Below are positions 28,584 through 36,973 of a DNA stretch of 64,000 bases, in pieces; positions within the stretch are counted from its first letter, which is position 1; every line of letters begins with the position of its first letter. The stretch lies in NCBI RefSeq assembly GCF_040783975.1, contig NZ_CP160631.1, positions 3,224,001 to 3,288,000 on the forward strand. The letters are read 5' to 3'. The translations under genes and the position numbers were made by a program. This stretch comes from Pantoea sp. Ep11b. Lineage in GTDB: Bacteria > Pseudomonadota > Gammaproteobacteria > Enterobacterales > Enterobacteriaceae. A model generated the notes under the pieces. That model had not been told where the DNA came from. It saw only the letters and a program-made list of their open reading frames with translations, and ran no database searches.

Positions 28584-29081
28584 TCAGGCCTGTACGCCAT
28601 AGCGTTGCAGCGACCCGCTGAGATTGCGCTGCCGGGTGACCCGGGCCAGCTCGCGGGTTGCGGCAGGCAGCGCATAGTCACCGCGCTGGCTCAACCACTC
28701 CAGCACATCTGACAGGTGCCAGATGGCGGTTTTGCCGTCATGCACTGGCAGCGGAAAGGGCGGACGATGGCTGAGCATCAGCTTGCGCATATTTTGCCGG
28801 GTCATGCCGACCATCTCTGCTACATCGGTTAAGCCGACGAAATCGGGTGCGGCCTCCACCAGCGTCGCGCCCGGGATGGCACGCTGCACATCCTCTTCCG
28901 CCTGAATCAGCGCCGCCGCTGCGGAGTCCGCTTCCCGGGTAAACTCCAGGGCGATCCGGCCTGGCATCCCCAGGCCGATCAGCGCATCATCACAGCCTGC
29001 CGCGGCCAGCGTTTCCAGCATCGCGTCTGCCGGCTCATGCCCGTCCGGCAGGCTGAACCGCAGTGTAAAACAATATTCCAT
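28584..29081 (-). CDS. winged helix-turn-helix protein, candidate antitoxin/repressor
   Basis: From the ATG at 29081 the product has 165 residues. The C-terminal half carries an excisionase/MerR-like winged helix-turn-helix (about residues 82-130: VGLTDVAEMVGMTRQNMRKL, then a wing ending AIWHLSDVLEWL). The N-terminal 80 residues form a separate alpha/beta region of unknown role. It lies 20 bases after a small Cys-rich gene on the same strand, and a palindrome overlaps the shared promoter, which fits an autoregulating antitoxin. I do not know a characterised homologue; a plain transcription regulator is the alternative. Confidence 0.75.
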   Translation of the reverse strand: MEYCFTLRFSLPDGHEPADAMLETLAAAGCDDALIGLGMPGRIALEFTREADSAAAALIQAEEDVQRAIPGATLVEAAPDFVGLTDVAEMVGMTRQNMRKLMLSHRPPFPLPVHDGKTAIWHLSDVLEWLSQRGDYALPAATRELARVTRQRNLSGSLQRYGVQA

Positions 29082-29101
29082 ATGCCTCTCCTTGTGCTGC
29101 A

Positions 29102-29347
29102 TCAGGACTTCAGATAGTGACAGTTATCGACCACCCGCCGCAGTGCGCAGGCATGCTGATGTGCATTTCCGGGTGTGCTCCAGATACAGGTCAGACAAAA
29201 TTCCCCGCATCGGCACGTCAGCAGATTTTTCGGGCAGTACATCTTTCTCCAGGCGTGATGGCCACTGGTAACCACCAGCCAGCCATGAGATTCGGCGTAA
29301 CGCAAAGCCGTCTCGATCTCTTTGTTGGGATGCCGTTTCCTTGCCAT
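29102..29347 (-). CDS. small Cys-rich HicA-like protein, candidate toxin
   Basis: The 81-residue product starts at an ATG with AGGG seven bases before it. Residues 1-36 (KEIETALRYAESHGWLVV then GHHAW) resemble the helix-strand start and Gly-His motif of HicA-type mRNA-interferase toxins. Residues 38-54 hold five cysteines (C38, C45, C47, C51, C54), spaced as in a small zinc-binding knuckle, and a conserved-looking block IWSTPGNAHQHACALRRVV follows. Gene order (small protein first, HTH protein second) matches hicAB. The toxin role is inference from architecture; no experiment on this family is known to me. Confidence 0.65.
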   Translation of the reverse strand: MARKRHPNKEIETALRYAESHGWLVVTSGHHAWRKMYCPKNLLTCRCGEFCLTCIWSTPGNAHQHACALRRVVDNCHYLKS

Positions 29348-29378
29348 ATTTTTTCCCTAGCATGACGCTGAACTGAAT

Positions 29379-29396
29379 AGTTGTCAACTGACAACT
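29379..29396 (-). promoter_or_regulatory. palindromic operator over the -35 of the Cys-rich/HTH gene pair
   Basis: AGTTGTCA and TGACAACT are perfect 8-base arms separated by two bases (minus-strand reading). The right arm contains a consensus -35 TTGACA (29382-29387 on the plus strand), and 17 bases on there is a weak -10 (CATGCT, 29359-29364). A repressor bound here would block transcription of the pair, as expected for self-regulation by the HTH protein. Confidence 0.7.
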
Positions 29397-29541
29397 CAGT
29401 GAAAATATCTTCGTGCGGCTCAGCATGCGCAGACTTTTTCTCACAGTAAAACAGCCAGGGTATAAACTGGAAAACGGTACGCAAAAAATCATCAGTGCCA
29501 CTTTTTACATGGCGTCATCAACAGCAAACAGCGGAGGCAGG

Positions 29542-29721
29542 ATGTTTAAAGCAGAGGATTTTGTTCAGTCGAAAACCGGCGGCCCTAAAATGCAGGTGCT
29601 TCGGGTAGAAGGCGACACCCTGTGGTGTGCACGGGTGGATGATGCGACAAAGAAGGAGATTGAAGTCAAAGCAGACAGCGTCAACCTCTATCACGAAGAG
29701 GGTGACTTTGGCGTCTGCTGA
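29542..29721 (+). CDS. YodC-like DUF2158 small protein
   Basis: The ATG at 29542 follows an excellent ribosome-binding site (GGAGGCAGG) and gives 59 residues. The pattern VQSKTGGPKMQVLRVEGDTLWCARV matches the DUF2158 family, of which E. coli YodC is a member: a short beta-barrel-like protein of unknown function. The open frame reaches back to 29413 but the upstream part has no supported start. It is divergent from the Cys-rich/HTH gene pair. Confidence 0.82.
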   Translation: MFKAEDFVQSKTGGPKMQVLRVEGDTLWCARVDDATKKEIEVKADSVNLYHEEGDFGVC

Positions 29722-29751
29722 AGTGAAATGGCCCCTGTCGGGGCCTGACCA

Positions 29752-30525
29752 TCAGGGCTTATCCTGCTGAAGATTGTCATTGCCCAGCCCGCCAATGAAC
29801 GGCAGCCGCAGCCGGAACGGCATGAAATCAAGCCCCATATTCAGCCCCAGCAGATTCACTTCAAACCCCTCTTCCGCGCCCAGCGTCACGCCCGCCACAC
29901 CCAGAATCGACACCTGCACGCCGCGCCCGGAGGGTGGCAGCCCGACCGGACGCCACAGTGGCCGGTAATCTTTACCCAGCGCGTTGGCGGGCAGATCAAG
30001 CTTCAGAGCTGGCACTTCCCGGCCGATATGCGCCAGGAAGGTGTTGCTGTTCGGCCCTGGCCAGGCGTGGTAAGTGTTCGGCCACGGATAAGATTGAATC
30101 GCGGCCTCAATCTGCGGGATCATCGCCTGCGCTTCCGGCCCACGGTGATCCACCAGCAGCCTGGGTTTTGCGCCATACCAGTAGCCATCCGGCAGGTTAG
30201 TGTTGCGGCGAACTTTATCGCCGCTGCCCCAGCTGATCACTTCATAGCGCGTGTAGCGCGTTTCACCGGCACGTTTGAAGATGATCCAGGGATGCACCGC
30301 TACCCGCCCTTTCCAGCCATAGGTCGGCGCGGCGTAGACCTGAACGATAGCCAGGCTGTATAGCGCGCGCGGGTCGGGCGCAATGCCGGCCGAATCGCGG
30401 CGGGCCGTTGCCCAGCCGCCCGACTCTGCGGTTTCGCCGTGACGCGTCGCCTGCGCGATGCTGGCACCCAGCGACAGCAGCAGTACGGCAACAAAAAACA
30501 GGCTGAACACTTTCAGTGAGAGCAT
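29752..30525 (-). CDS. DUF3750 family protein with N-terminal signal/anchor
   Basis: From the ATG at 30525, which follows AGGAA, the product has 257 residues. An N-terminal hydrophobic segment (residues 3-23) directs it to or through the inner membrane. The body has family blocks VHPWIIFKRAGETRYTRYEV, YPWPNTYHAWPGPNSNTFLA and a C-terminal region rich in glycine and leucine. The function of DUF3750 proteins is unknown. An upstream in-frame start at 30609 would add 28 residues before the hydrophobic segment and is less likely. E. coli has the unrelated yfgH and yfgI near this site. Confidence 0.82.
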   Translation of the reverse strand: MLSLKVFSLFFVAVLLLSLGASIAQATRHGETAESGGWATARRDSAGIAPDPRALYSLAIVQVYAAPTYGWKGRVAVHPWIIFKRAGETRYTRYEVISWGSGDKVRRNTNLPDGYWYGAKPRLLVDHRGPEAQAMIPQIEAAIQSYPWPNTYHAWPGPNSNTFLAHIGREVPALKLDLPANALGKDYRPLWRPVGLPPSGRGVQVSILGVAGVTLGAEEGFEVNLLGLNMGLDFMPFRLRLPFIGGLGNDNLQQDKP

Positions 30526-30768
30526 GACAACATTCCTGATGGCGTAAGGATCACGAAGCGCCCGATCAGCAGGCATTTCAGTAAGCGGCTTGAGGATACG
30601 GATTATCAAAGCGGCGGATAAAAGCGGGACACAACAAGTGGCAGGTGCAGGCTTTTACTGCAGGGAGAATAGCGTATTTCCTGGCAAAGTGAACAGAAAA
30701 CCGTCAGTGGCCGGTGTGGATGTGCTGAAAGGTTAAAACGGGCGTGGCGGGAGATTAAGCCGGTAAAA

Positions 30769-30790
30769 AAGCCCGCGGGTCTGCGGGCTT
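30769..30790 (-). terminator. terminator after guaA
   Basis: AAGCCCGC (30769-30776) and GCGGGCTT (30783-30790) form an 8-bp stem, followed on the minus strand by six T's. It lies 34 bases beyond the guaA stop. Confidence 0.88.
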
Positions 30791-30824
30791 CAAAAGGGTC
30801 AGGCGTTAATCCGCCGGTGAGGGA

Positions 30825-32405
30825 TTATTCCCACTCAATCGTTGCCGGTGGCTTACCGCTGATGTCATACACCACGCGGGAGATACCGTCGACTTCGTTG
30901 ATGATGCGGTTAGAGACACGGCCCAGGAACTCATACGGCAGGTGCGCCCAGTGAGCAGTCATAAAGTCGATGGTTTCCACCGCACGCAGCGAGACAACCC
31001 AGTCATATTTGCGACCATCGCCCATCACACCAACCGAACGGACCGGCAGGAAGACGGTGAATGCCTGGCTGACTTTGTTGTAGAGATCCGCTTTGTGCAG
31101 CTCTTCGATGAAGATGGCATCGGCACGACGCAGCAGGTCGCAATACTCTTTCTTCACTTCGCCCAGCACACGCACGCCCAGACCCGGACCCGGGAAGGGA
31201 TGACGGAACAGCATGTCATACGGCAGGCCCAGCTCCAGACCAATCTTGCGCACTTCATCTTTGAACAGCTCTTTCAGCGGCTCAACCAGGCCCATCTTCA
31301 TCTCTTTCGGCAGGCCACCGACGTTGTGGTGCGATTTAATGACGTGCGCTTTACCGGTGGCCGACGCCGCCGACTCAATCACGTCAGGGTAGATGGTGCC
31401 CTGCGCCAGCCACTTCACGTCCTGCAGCTTCAGCGCCTCTTCGTCGAACACTTCCACAAAGACGCGACCGATGGTTTTACGCTTCGCTTCCGGATCGTCG
31501 ATGCCAGCCAGCGCGTCCAGGAAGCGCATTTCGGCCGGGACATGGATGATGTTCAGACCAAAGTGGTCGCCGAACATATCCATCACCTGCTGTGCTTCAT
31601 TCAGGCGCAGCAGGCCGTTGTCCACAAATACGCAGGTCAGACGGTCGCCGATCGCACGATGCAGCAGCATCGCGGTTACGGAGGAGTCCACACCGCCGGA
31701 CAGACCGAGGATCACTTTGTCGTTGCCCACCTGCTCACGCAGGCGCTCAACCGCATCTTCGATGATTTTGGCGGGCGTCCACAGGGCTTCACATTCACAG
31801 ATGTCGATGATGAAGCGCTCCAGCATCCGCAGACCCTGGCGGGTATGGGTGACTTCCGGGTGGAACTGCACGCCGTAGAAGCGCTTCTCTTCGTTGGCCA
31901 TGATGGCAAACGGACAGGTTTCTGTGCTGGCAACGGTCACGAAGTCTGCCGGGATAGCCGTGACTTTGTCACCGTGGCTCATCCAGACATCCAGCAGCGG
32001 TTTACCGGCGGCGCTTATCGCATCTTCGATATCACGAACCAGGGCGCTTGGCGTGGTCACTTCCACCTGCGCATAACCAAACTCACGCTCGGTTGAGCCC
32101 GCCACTTTACCGCCCAGCTGCATCGCCATGGTCTGCATACCGTAACAGACGCCCAGCACCGGCACGCCCGCGTTGAAAACATATTCAGGCGCGCGCGGGC
32201 TGTTCAGCTCGGTGGTGCTTTCCGGACCACCGGAAAGGATGATGCCGCTTGGGTTGAACTGGCGGATCTGCTCTTCGGTGACATCCCATGCCCAGAGTTC
32301 ACAATAGACGCCGAGTTCGCGCACGCGGCGTGCGACCAGCTGAGTATATTGTGAGCCGAAATCGAGAATCAGAATGCGGTGCTTATGGATATTTTCCGTC
32401 GTCAT
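30825..32405 (-). CDS. guaA: GMP synthase (glutamine-hydrolysing)
   Basis: GuaA aminates XMP to GMP using glutamine and ATP. The 526-residue product (525 in E. coli) has a class I amidotransferase domain with the nucleophile in [11 protein letters not shown] and the His/Glu pair in QFHPEVTHT, an ATP-pyrophosphatase domain with the P-loop [15 protein letters not shown], and a C-terminal dimerisation domain ending KPPATIEWE. It follows guaB by 68 bases, which contain a hairpin. Confidence 0.98.
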   Translation of the reverse strand: MTTENIHKHRILILDFGSQYTQLVARRVRELGVYCELWAWDVTEEQIRQFNPSGIILSGGPESTTELNSPRAPEYVFNAGVPVLGVCYGMQTMAMQLGGKVAGSTEREFGYAQVEVTTPSALVRDIEDAISAAGKPLLDVWMSHGDKVTAIPADFVTVASTETCPFAIMANEEKRFYGVQFHPEVTHTRQGLRMLERFIIDICECEALWTPAKIIEDAVERLREQVGNDKVILGLSGGVDSSVTAMLLHRAIGDRLTCVFVDNGLLRLNEAQQVMDMFGDHFGLNIIHVPAEMRFLDALAGIDDPEAKRKTIGRVFVEVFDEEALKLQDVKWLAQGTIYPDVIESAASATGKAHVIKSHHNVGGLPKEMKMGLVEPLKELFKDEVRKIGLELGLPYDMLFRHPFPGPGLGVRVLGEVKKEYCDLLRRADAIFIEELHKADLYNKVSQAFTVFLPVRSVGVMGDGRKYDWVVSLRAVETIDFMTAHWAHLPYEFLGRVSNRIINEVDGISRVVYDISGKPPATIEWE

Positions 32406-32442
32406 TGAGGGTTTTCCAGAACGGTGACTTGAACAATAAAAG

Positions 32443-32462
32443 CGCCCGGCTAAAGCCGGGCG
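32443..32462 (-). terminator. hairpin between guaB and guaA
   Basis: CGCCCGGC (32443-32450) and GCCGGGCG (32455-32462) form a perfect 8-bp stem with a 4-base loop. On the minus strand it is followed by CTTTTATT, a short T-rich tract, so it may partially terminate or stabilise guaB mRNA. Confidence 0.6.
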
Positions 32463-32473
32463 GGAAATCGGGA

Positions 32474-33940
32474 TTATGAACCCATGCGGTAGTTCGGTGA
32501 CTCTTTGGTGATGGTCACATCATGCACATGGCTCTCATTGATGCCCGCGCCGCTGATGCGGACAAACTCCGCTTTGGTACGCAGGTCGTTAATGGTCGGG
32601 CAACCGGTCAGGCCCATGCACGAACGCAGTCCGCCCATCTGCTGATGAACGATCTCTTTCAGACGGCCTTTATAGGCTACGCGGCCTTCGATACCTTCCG
32701 GCACCAGTTTGTCGGCAGCGTTATCGGTCTGGAAGTAGCGGTCAGATGAGCCTTTGGACATCGCGCCCAGTGAACCCATACCGCGATACGATTTGAATGC
32801 ACGGCCCTGATAAAGTTCGATCTCACCCGGAGACTCTTCGGTTCCTGCCAGCATCGAACCGACCATCACACAGGATGCGCCAGCAGCGATCGCTTTCGCG
32901 ATGTCACCAGAGAAGCGGATACCGCCATCGGCAATCACCGGAATCCCGGTGCCTTCCAGCGCGGCGACGGCATCAGAAACGGCCGTGATTTGCGGTACAC
33001 CCACGCCGGTCACGATACGGGTCGTACAGATAGAGCCTGGGCCGATACCTACTTTCACCGCGCTCACGCCCGCTTCAACCAGCGCCAGTGCGCCCGCACC
33101 GGTCGCCACGTTACCGCCAACGATCTCCAGATCGGGATATTTTGCACGGGTTTCACGGATACGTGACAGCACGCCTTCGGAGTGGCCGTGAGAAGAGTCA
33201 ATCAGCAGCACGTCAACGCCCGCCGCGACCAGCGCATCGATACGCTCTTCGTTACCGGCACCCGCACCGACAGCCGCACCGACGCGCAGACGACCCTGCG
33301 CATCTTTACAGGCATTAGGTTTACGTTCGGCTTTCTGGAAATCTTTAACGGTGATCATGCCCAGCAGGTGGAAGCTGTCATCCACCACCAGCGCTTTCTC
33401 GACACGTTTTTCATGCATTTTGTGCAGAACAACGTCGCGCGCCTCGCCTTCTTTCACCGTGACCAGGCGATCTTTCGGGGTCATGACGGCAGAAACAGGC
33501 TGAGAAAGATCGGTCACAAAGCGCACGTCACGACCGGTGATGATCCCCACCAGTTCGTTGTCGCCGTTCACCACCGGATAGCCCGCAAAGCCATTACGCT
33601 CGGTCAGCGCTTTGACGTCAGACAGCGGCGTGGTCGGCAGAACGGTCTGCGGTTCGGTAACGACGCCGCTCTCGTGCTTCTTCACCTTGCGCACTTCATC
33701 TGCCTGGCGTTCGATTGACATGTTTTTATGGATGAAGCCCAGACCGCCTTCCTGTGCCAGCGCAATCGCCAGGCCCGCTTCGGTTACGGTGTCCATGGCG
33801 GCGGAGAGCATCGGAATATTTAAACGGATATTTTTGGTCAGCTGCGTGCTGAGGTCGGCCGTGTTTGGCAGGACGGTGGAGTGAGCAGGAACGAGCAGAA
33901 CGTCGTCAAAAGTGAGTGCTTCTTTAGCGATTCTTAACAT
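32474..33940 (-). CDS. guaB: IMP dehydrogenase
   Basis: GuaB oxidises IMP to XMP with NAD, the first step to GMP. The 488-residue product matches the E. coli length. Two CBS domains are inserted at about residues 93-205, the catalytic cysteine is in [15 protein letters not shown], and the flap contains SDRYFQ. It heads guaB-guaA, with a consensus TATAAT and a PurR-like operator in front, and is divergent from xseA. Confidence 0.98.
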   Translation of the reverse strand: MLRIAKEALTFDDVLLVPAHSTVLPNTADLSTQLTKNIRLNIPMLSAAMDTVTEAGLAIALAQEGGLGFIHKNMSIERQADEVRKVKKHESGVVTEPQTVLPTTPLSDVKALTERNGFAGYPVVNGDNELVGIITGRDVRFVTDLSQPVSAVMTPKDRLVTVKEGEARDVVLHKMHEKRVEKALVVDDSFHLLGMITVKDFQKAERKPNACKDAQGRLRVGAAVGAGAGNEERIDALVAAGVDVLLIDSSHGHSEGVLSRIRETRAKYPDLEIVGGNVATGAGALALVEAGVSAVKVGIGPGSICTTRIVTGVGVPQITAVSDAVAALEGTGIPVIADGGIRFSGDIAKAIAAGASCVMVGSMLAGTEESPGEIELYQGRAFKSYRGMGSLGAMSKGSSDRYFQTDNAADKLVPEGIEGRVAYKGRLKEIVHQQMGGLRSCMGLTGCPTINDLRTKAEFVRISGAGINESHVHDVTITKESPNYRMGS

Positions 33941-33990
33941 GGCAATACTCCACCTCGGGTGATTGAGATTAGATAAAATATTGCCGCGGC

Positions 33991-34016
33991 ATTATACAGG
34001 CCGTAATCGATTGCCT
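33991..34016 (-). promoter_or_regulatory. guaB promoter -10 and PurR operator
   Basis: On the minus strand a perfect TATAAT lies at 33991-33996. Just upstream, AGGCAATCGATTACGG (34001-34016) fits the PurR consensus at all fixed positions but the last. A repressor there would cover the region between -35 and -10. Confidence 0.75.
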
Positions 34017-34108
34017 CCACTATTTTTTAAGAAAAACTCTTGATCCGCTCTGGCAGGACTGTAGTATCGATGAATTAACCTCCTGATTTGGAATTTGATC
34101 TTCGTCAC

Positions 34109-35482
34109 ATGTCGCTGCCACCGATCGCCAATATTTTTACCGTCAGCCGCCTTAATACGACAGTGCGTCAGCTGCTGGAGAAAGAGATGGGCCTGGTCTG
34201 GATCAGCGCCGAGATCTCCAATTTCACCCAGCCGGCATCCGGTCACTGGTACTTCACGCTGAAAGATGATGGCGCGCAGGTTCGCTGTGCCATGTTCCGC
34301 AACAGCAACCGCCGCGTGACTTTCCGGCCTCAGCATGGTCAGCAGGTGCTGGTCCGCGCCAATATCACACTCTATGAGCCGCGCGGCGACTACCAGCTGA
34401 TTGCCGAAAGTATGCATCCGGCGGGCGAAGGTCTGCTGCAGCAGCAGTTTGAACTGCTGAAGGCAAAGCTGGCAACCGAGGGTCTGTTCGAGCCACAGCA
34501 CAAGCAACCGCTGCCGGACCCGGCGCGTCAGGTCGGGGTGATCACCTCCTCTACCGGCGCGGCGCTGCATGATGTGTTGCGCGTGCTGCATCGTCGCGAT
34601 CCCTCCCTGCCCGTTGTAATCTATCCCACCGTGGTTCAGGGCGTTGATGCCCCGGCGGCTATCGTCCGGGCGATCGAAATCGCGAACCTGCGCAATGAAT
34701 GCGACGTGTTAATTGTCGGTCGCGGCGGCGGATCGCTGGAAGATTTGTGGAGCTTTAACGACGAACGCGTCGCGCGCGCCATCTTTGCCAGCCGCATTCC
34801 CATCGTCAGCGCGGTCGGCCATGAAACGGACGTGACCATTGCCGACTTTGTGGCGGATCTGCGTGCGCCCACCCCCTCCGCCGCGGCCGAGCTGGTCAGC
34901 CGGAATCAGGTTGAGCTGCTGCGTCAGTTACAGTCGCAGCAGCAGCGGCTGGAGATGGCGATGGATTACTATCTGGCCCGCCAGCAGCGGCTCTACAGTC
35001 GTCTGGAGCATCGCCTGCAACAGCAGCATCCTCAGCTGCGCCTGGCCCGCCAGCAGACGGCCCTGTTCCGTCTGCAGCAGCGTCTGGGTGAGGCGATGGA
35101 AAATCGTCTGCGCCACGCCACGCGCCAGCAGGATCGTCTGCTCCATCGCCTCAGCGCGCAGCAGCCGCAGCAGCGTCTGTTTGAGGCGCAGAAACAGCTG
35201 CAGAGCTGGCACTATCGCCTGCAGCAGAGCATGGAAAAACAGCTGAACAGCCGCAAACAGATCTTTGGTCAGCGGGTCGCTCAGCTGGAAGGCGTCAGTC
35301 CGCTGGCCACGCTGGCGCGAGGGTTCAGCGTGACCACCGACACCGCCGGTCAGGTGGTGAAAAACACCGGACAGCTTCAGAGCGGCGACCTGCTGCGCAC
35401 CCGTCTTGATGATGGCTGGGTGGAAAGCCAGGTCACGCAGTTAGTGCCCGAGAAAAAACGCCGCCGCAAAAACCTCGCCTGA
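34109..35482 (+). CDS. xseA: exodeoxyribonuclease VII large subunit
   Basis: XseA is the catalytic subunit of exonuclease VII, which degrades single-stranded DNA. From the ATG at 34109 ([16 protein letters not shown]) it has 457 residues (456 in E. coli); a TTG at 34088 could add seven. An N-terminal OB-fold ([19 protein letters not shown]), the catalytic core ([16 protein letters not shown] and [22 protein letters not shown]) and a Gln/Arg-rich coiled-coil region (about 270-395) for small-subunit binding are visible. Confidence 0.96.
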   Translation: MSLPPIANIFTVSRLNTTVRQLLEKEMGLVWISAEISNFTQPASGHWYFTLKDDGAQVRCAMFRNSNRRVTFRPQHGQQVLVRANITLYEPRGDYQLIAESMHPAGEGLLQQQFELLKAKLATEGLFEPQHKQPLPDPARQVGVITSSTGAALHDVLRVLHRRDPSLPVVIYPTVVQGVDAPAAIVRAIEIANLRNECDVLIVGRGGGSLEDLWSFNDERVARAIFASRIPIVSAVGHETDVTIADFVADLRAPTPSAAAELVSRNQVELLRQLQSQQQRLEMAMDYYLARQQRLYSRLEHRLQQQHPQLRLARQQTALFRLQQRLGEAMENRLRHATRQQDRLLHRLSAQQPQQRLFEAQKQLQSWHYRLQQSMEKQLNSRKQIFGQRVAQLEGVSPLATLARGFSVTTDTAGQVVKNTGQLQSGDLLRTRLDDGWVESQVTQLVPEKKRRRKNLA

Positions 35483-35590
35483 TTCCGCCGCCCTGCCCGC
35501 TTCTCTGATTAACGCTGGCCTCACGGATGAGGCCCATCCAGCCTGAGGGTCTATACTTTCTGGACCATTCCTGATGCCAAGGAGTCTCAC

Positions 35591-36604
35591 ATGGCTTACT
35601 GCGTTATTCCTCCCTATATCCTTCGTAAGATCATCGCTCACGGTTCCGGCCATCAGCAGGAGCAGGCGCGCCGCACCCTGACCCACGTTCAGCACCTGAT
35701 GGCCGAACACTGGCAGAAGCCGGCAGTGGCAAAAACGGCCGCAGGCGGTCATGTGGATCGTGAAATTTATGATGCCCAGCGCCAGCAGACCCTGCCGGGT
35801 AAGCTGATCCGCCAGGAGGGCCAGCCGGGCAATGACGACGTGGCGGCGGATGAAGCCTGGGACTATCTGGGCGTGACCTACGATTTCTTCTGGCAGGCGT
35901 ATCAGCGTAACTCGCTGGATGGTCAGGGCCTTAAGCTGCCGGGTACCATCCACTACGGTGATAAGTATCAGAACGCCTTCTGGAACGGTCAGCAGATGGT
36001 CTTTGGCGATGGTGACGGCGAGATCTTCAATCGCTTCACGATTGCGATCGACGTGGTGGCACATGAGCTGGCCCACGGCGTCACGGAAAATGAAGCCGGG
36101 CTGATCTATTTCGAGCAGGCGGGCGCGCTGAACGAATCGCTGTCCGATGTCTTTGGCTCGCTGGTGAAGCAGTTCAGTAAAAAACAGCGTGCCGATGAGG
36201 CGGACTGGATTATCGGCGAAGGTCTGCTGGCAAAAGGGATTAACGGGCGTGGCCTGCGATCCATGTCTGATCCGGGCACCGCCTATGATGACCCGATGCT
36301 GGGCAAAGACCCACAGCCTGCGCATATGGATCACTATGTGAAAACGCGCGAGGATAATGGCGGCGTGCATATCAACTCCGGCATTCCTAACCGCGCGTTC
36401 TATCTGGCGGCCACGGCGCTGGGCGGCTATGCATGGGAACAGGCGGGTTACGCCTGGTATGACACCCTGTGTGACGATGAACTCCCGCAGGATGCGGACT
36501 TCAAAACCTTTGCCCGCTTCACGGTTCAGCACGGCGAAAAACGGTTTAATCAGTCGGTCAGCGGGGCGATTGAACAGGCGTGGAAGGAGGTTGGCGTGCT
36601 ATGA
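35591..36604 (+). CDS. protealysin-like M4 metalloprotease precursor
   Basis: The 337-residue product is a thermolysin-family protease. The zinc motif VVAHELAHGVTENEAG lies near residue 155, the third ligand is in LNESLSDVFGSL, and the C-terminal domain has NGGVHINSGIPNRAFY. The N-terminus lacks a signal peptide and carries the short propeptide motif CVIPPYILRKI typical of protealysin from Serratia. Such enzymes act inside cells or after release by an unknown route. It overlaps by four bases the next gene, an inhibitor, and is absent from this locus in E. coli. Confidence 0.92.
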   Translation: MAYCVIPPYILRKIIAHGSGHQQEQARRTLTHVQHLMAEHWQKPAVAKTAAGGHVDREIYDAQRQQTLPGKLIRQEGQPGNDDVAADEAWDYLGVTYDFFWQAYQRNSLDGQGLKLPGTIHYGDKYQNAFWNGQQMVFGDGDGEIFNRFTIAIDVVAHELAHGVTENEAGLIYFEQAGALNESLSDVFGSLVKQFSKKQRADEADWIIGEGLLAKGINGRGLRSMSDPGTAYDDPMLGKDPQPAHMDHYVKTREDNGGVHINSGIPNRAFYLAATALGGYAWEQAGYAWYDTLCDDELPQDADFKTFARFTVQHGEKRFNQSVSGAIEQAWKEVGVL

Positions 36605-36933
36605 GTGACCTGCCCGAACTTACCGATGATGCTACCGTCGTCGTCGCACGGGAAGGCGGCATGGCTTTTATTCCGGGGCTGCGCGCCGAGCGGCGCTTTA
36701 TGCTGGGCGAACTGCCTCCGCCTGAGAAGCAGCGGGTCTGTCACGCGCTGGAGCAGGCCATGCCACTGGGTGAACCCGAGGAGAAGGCCGCACAGGTGGG
36801 CAGCGGCGACCAGCGCTATTTCCGCATTCAGATTCAGTATGCGACCCGTCGTGAGTCCGGCACCATCGTGCTGCTGATTCCGGAACAGGTGGCGCCGCCT
36901 GAACTGCAGGCGCTCTGGCGTGACGGGAAATAA
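36601..36933 (+). CDS. emfourin-type protease inhibitor
   Basis: The ATG at 36601 overlaps the protease TGA (ATGA). The 110-residue product resembles emfourin, the specific inhibitor of protealysin in Serratia (about 108 residues), both in position and in its C-terminal beta-strand pattern YFRIQIQYATRRESGTIVLL. The N-terminal segment VVVAREGGMAFIPGL is also typical. Coupled translation would keep inhibitor and protease in balance. Assignment rests on family pattern and adjacency; a terminator follows. Confidence 0.85.
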   Translation: MSDLPELTDDATVVVAREGGMAFIPGLRAERRFMLGELPPPEKQRVCHALEQAMPLGEPEEKAAQVGSGDQRYFRIQIQYATRRESGTIVLLIPEQVAPPELQALWRDGK

Positions 36934-36936
36934 AAA

Positions 36937-36960
36937 AAGGGCCGACAGTGTCGGCCCTTT
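36937..36960. terminator. bidirectional terminator between inhibitor gene and PQQ dehydrogenase
   Basis: AAAGGGCCGA and TCGGCCCTTT pair around a short loop (36937-36960), with A and T tracts on both sides, serving both converging genes. Confidence 0.88.
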
Positions 36961-36973
36961 TGCTTGCTGGTCG

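Noticed and set aside
29730..29745. GGCCCC/GGGGCC hairpin between the yodC-like and DUF3750 genes as a terminator
   Set aside because: The stem is clear but there is no T tract in either direction, so I did not list it as a terminator.
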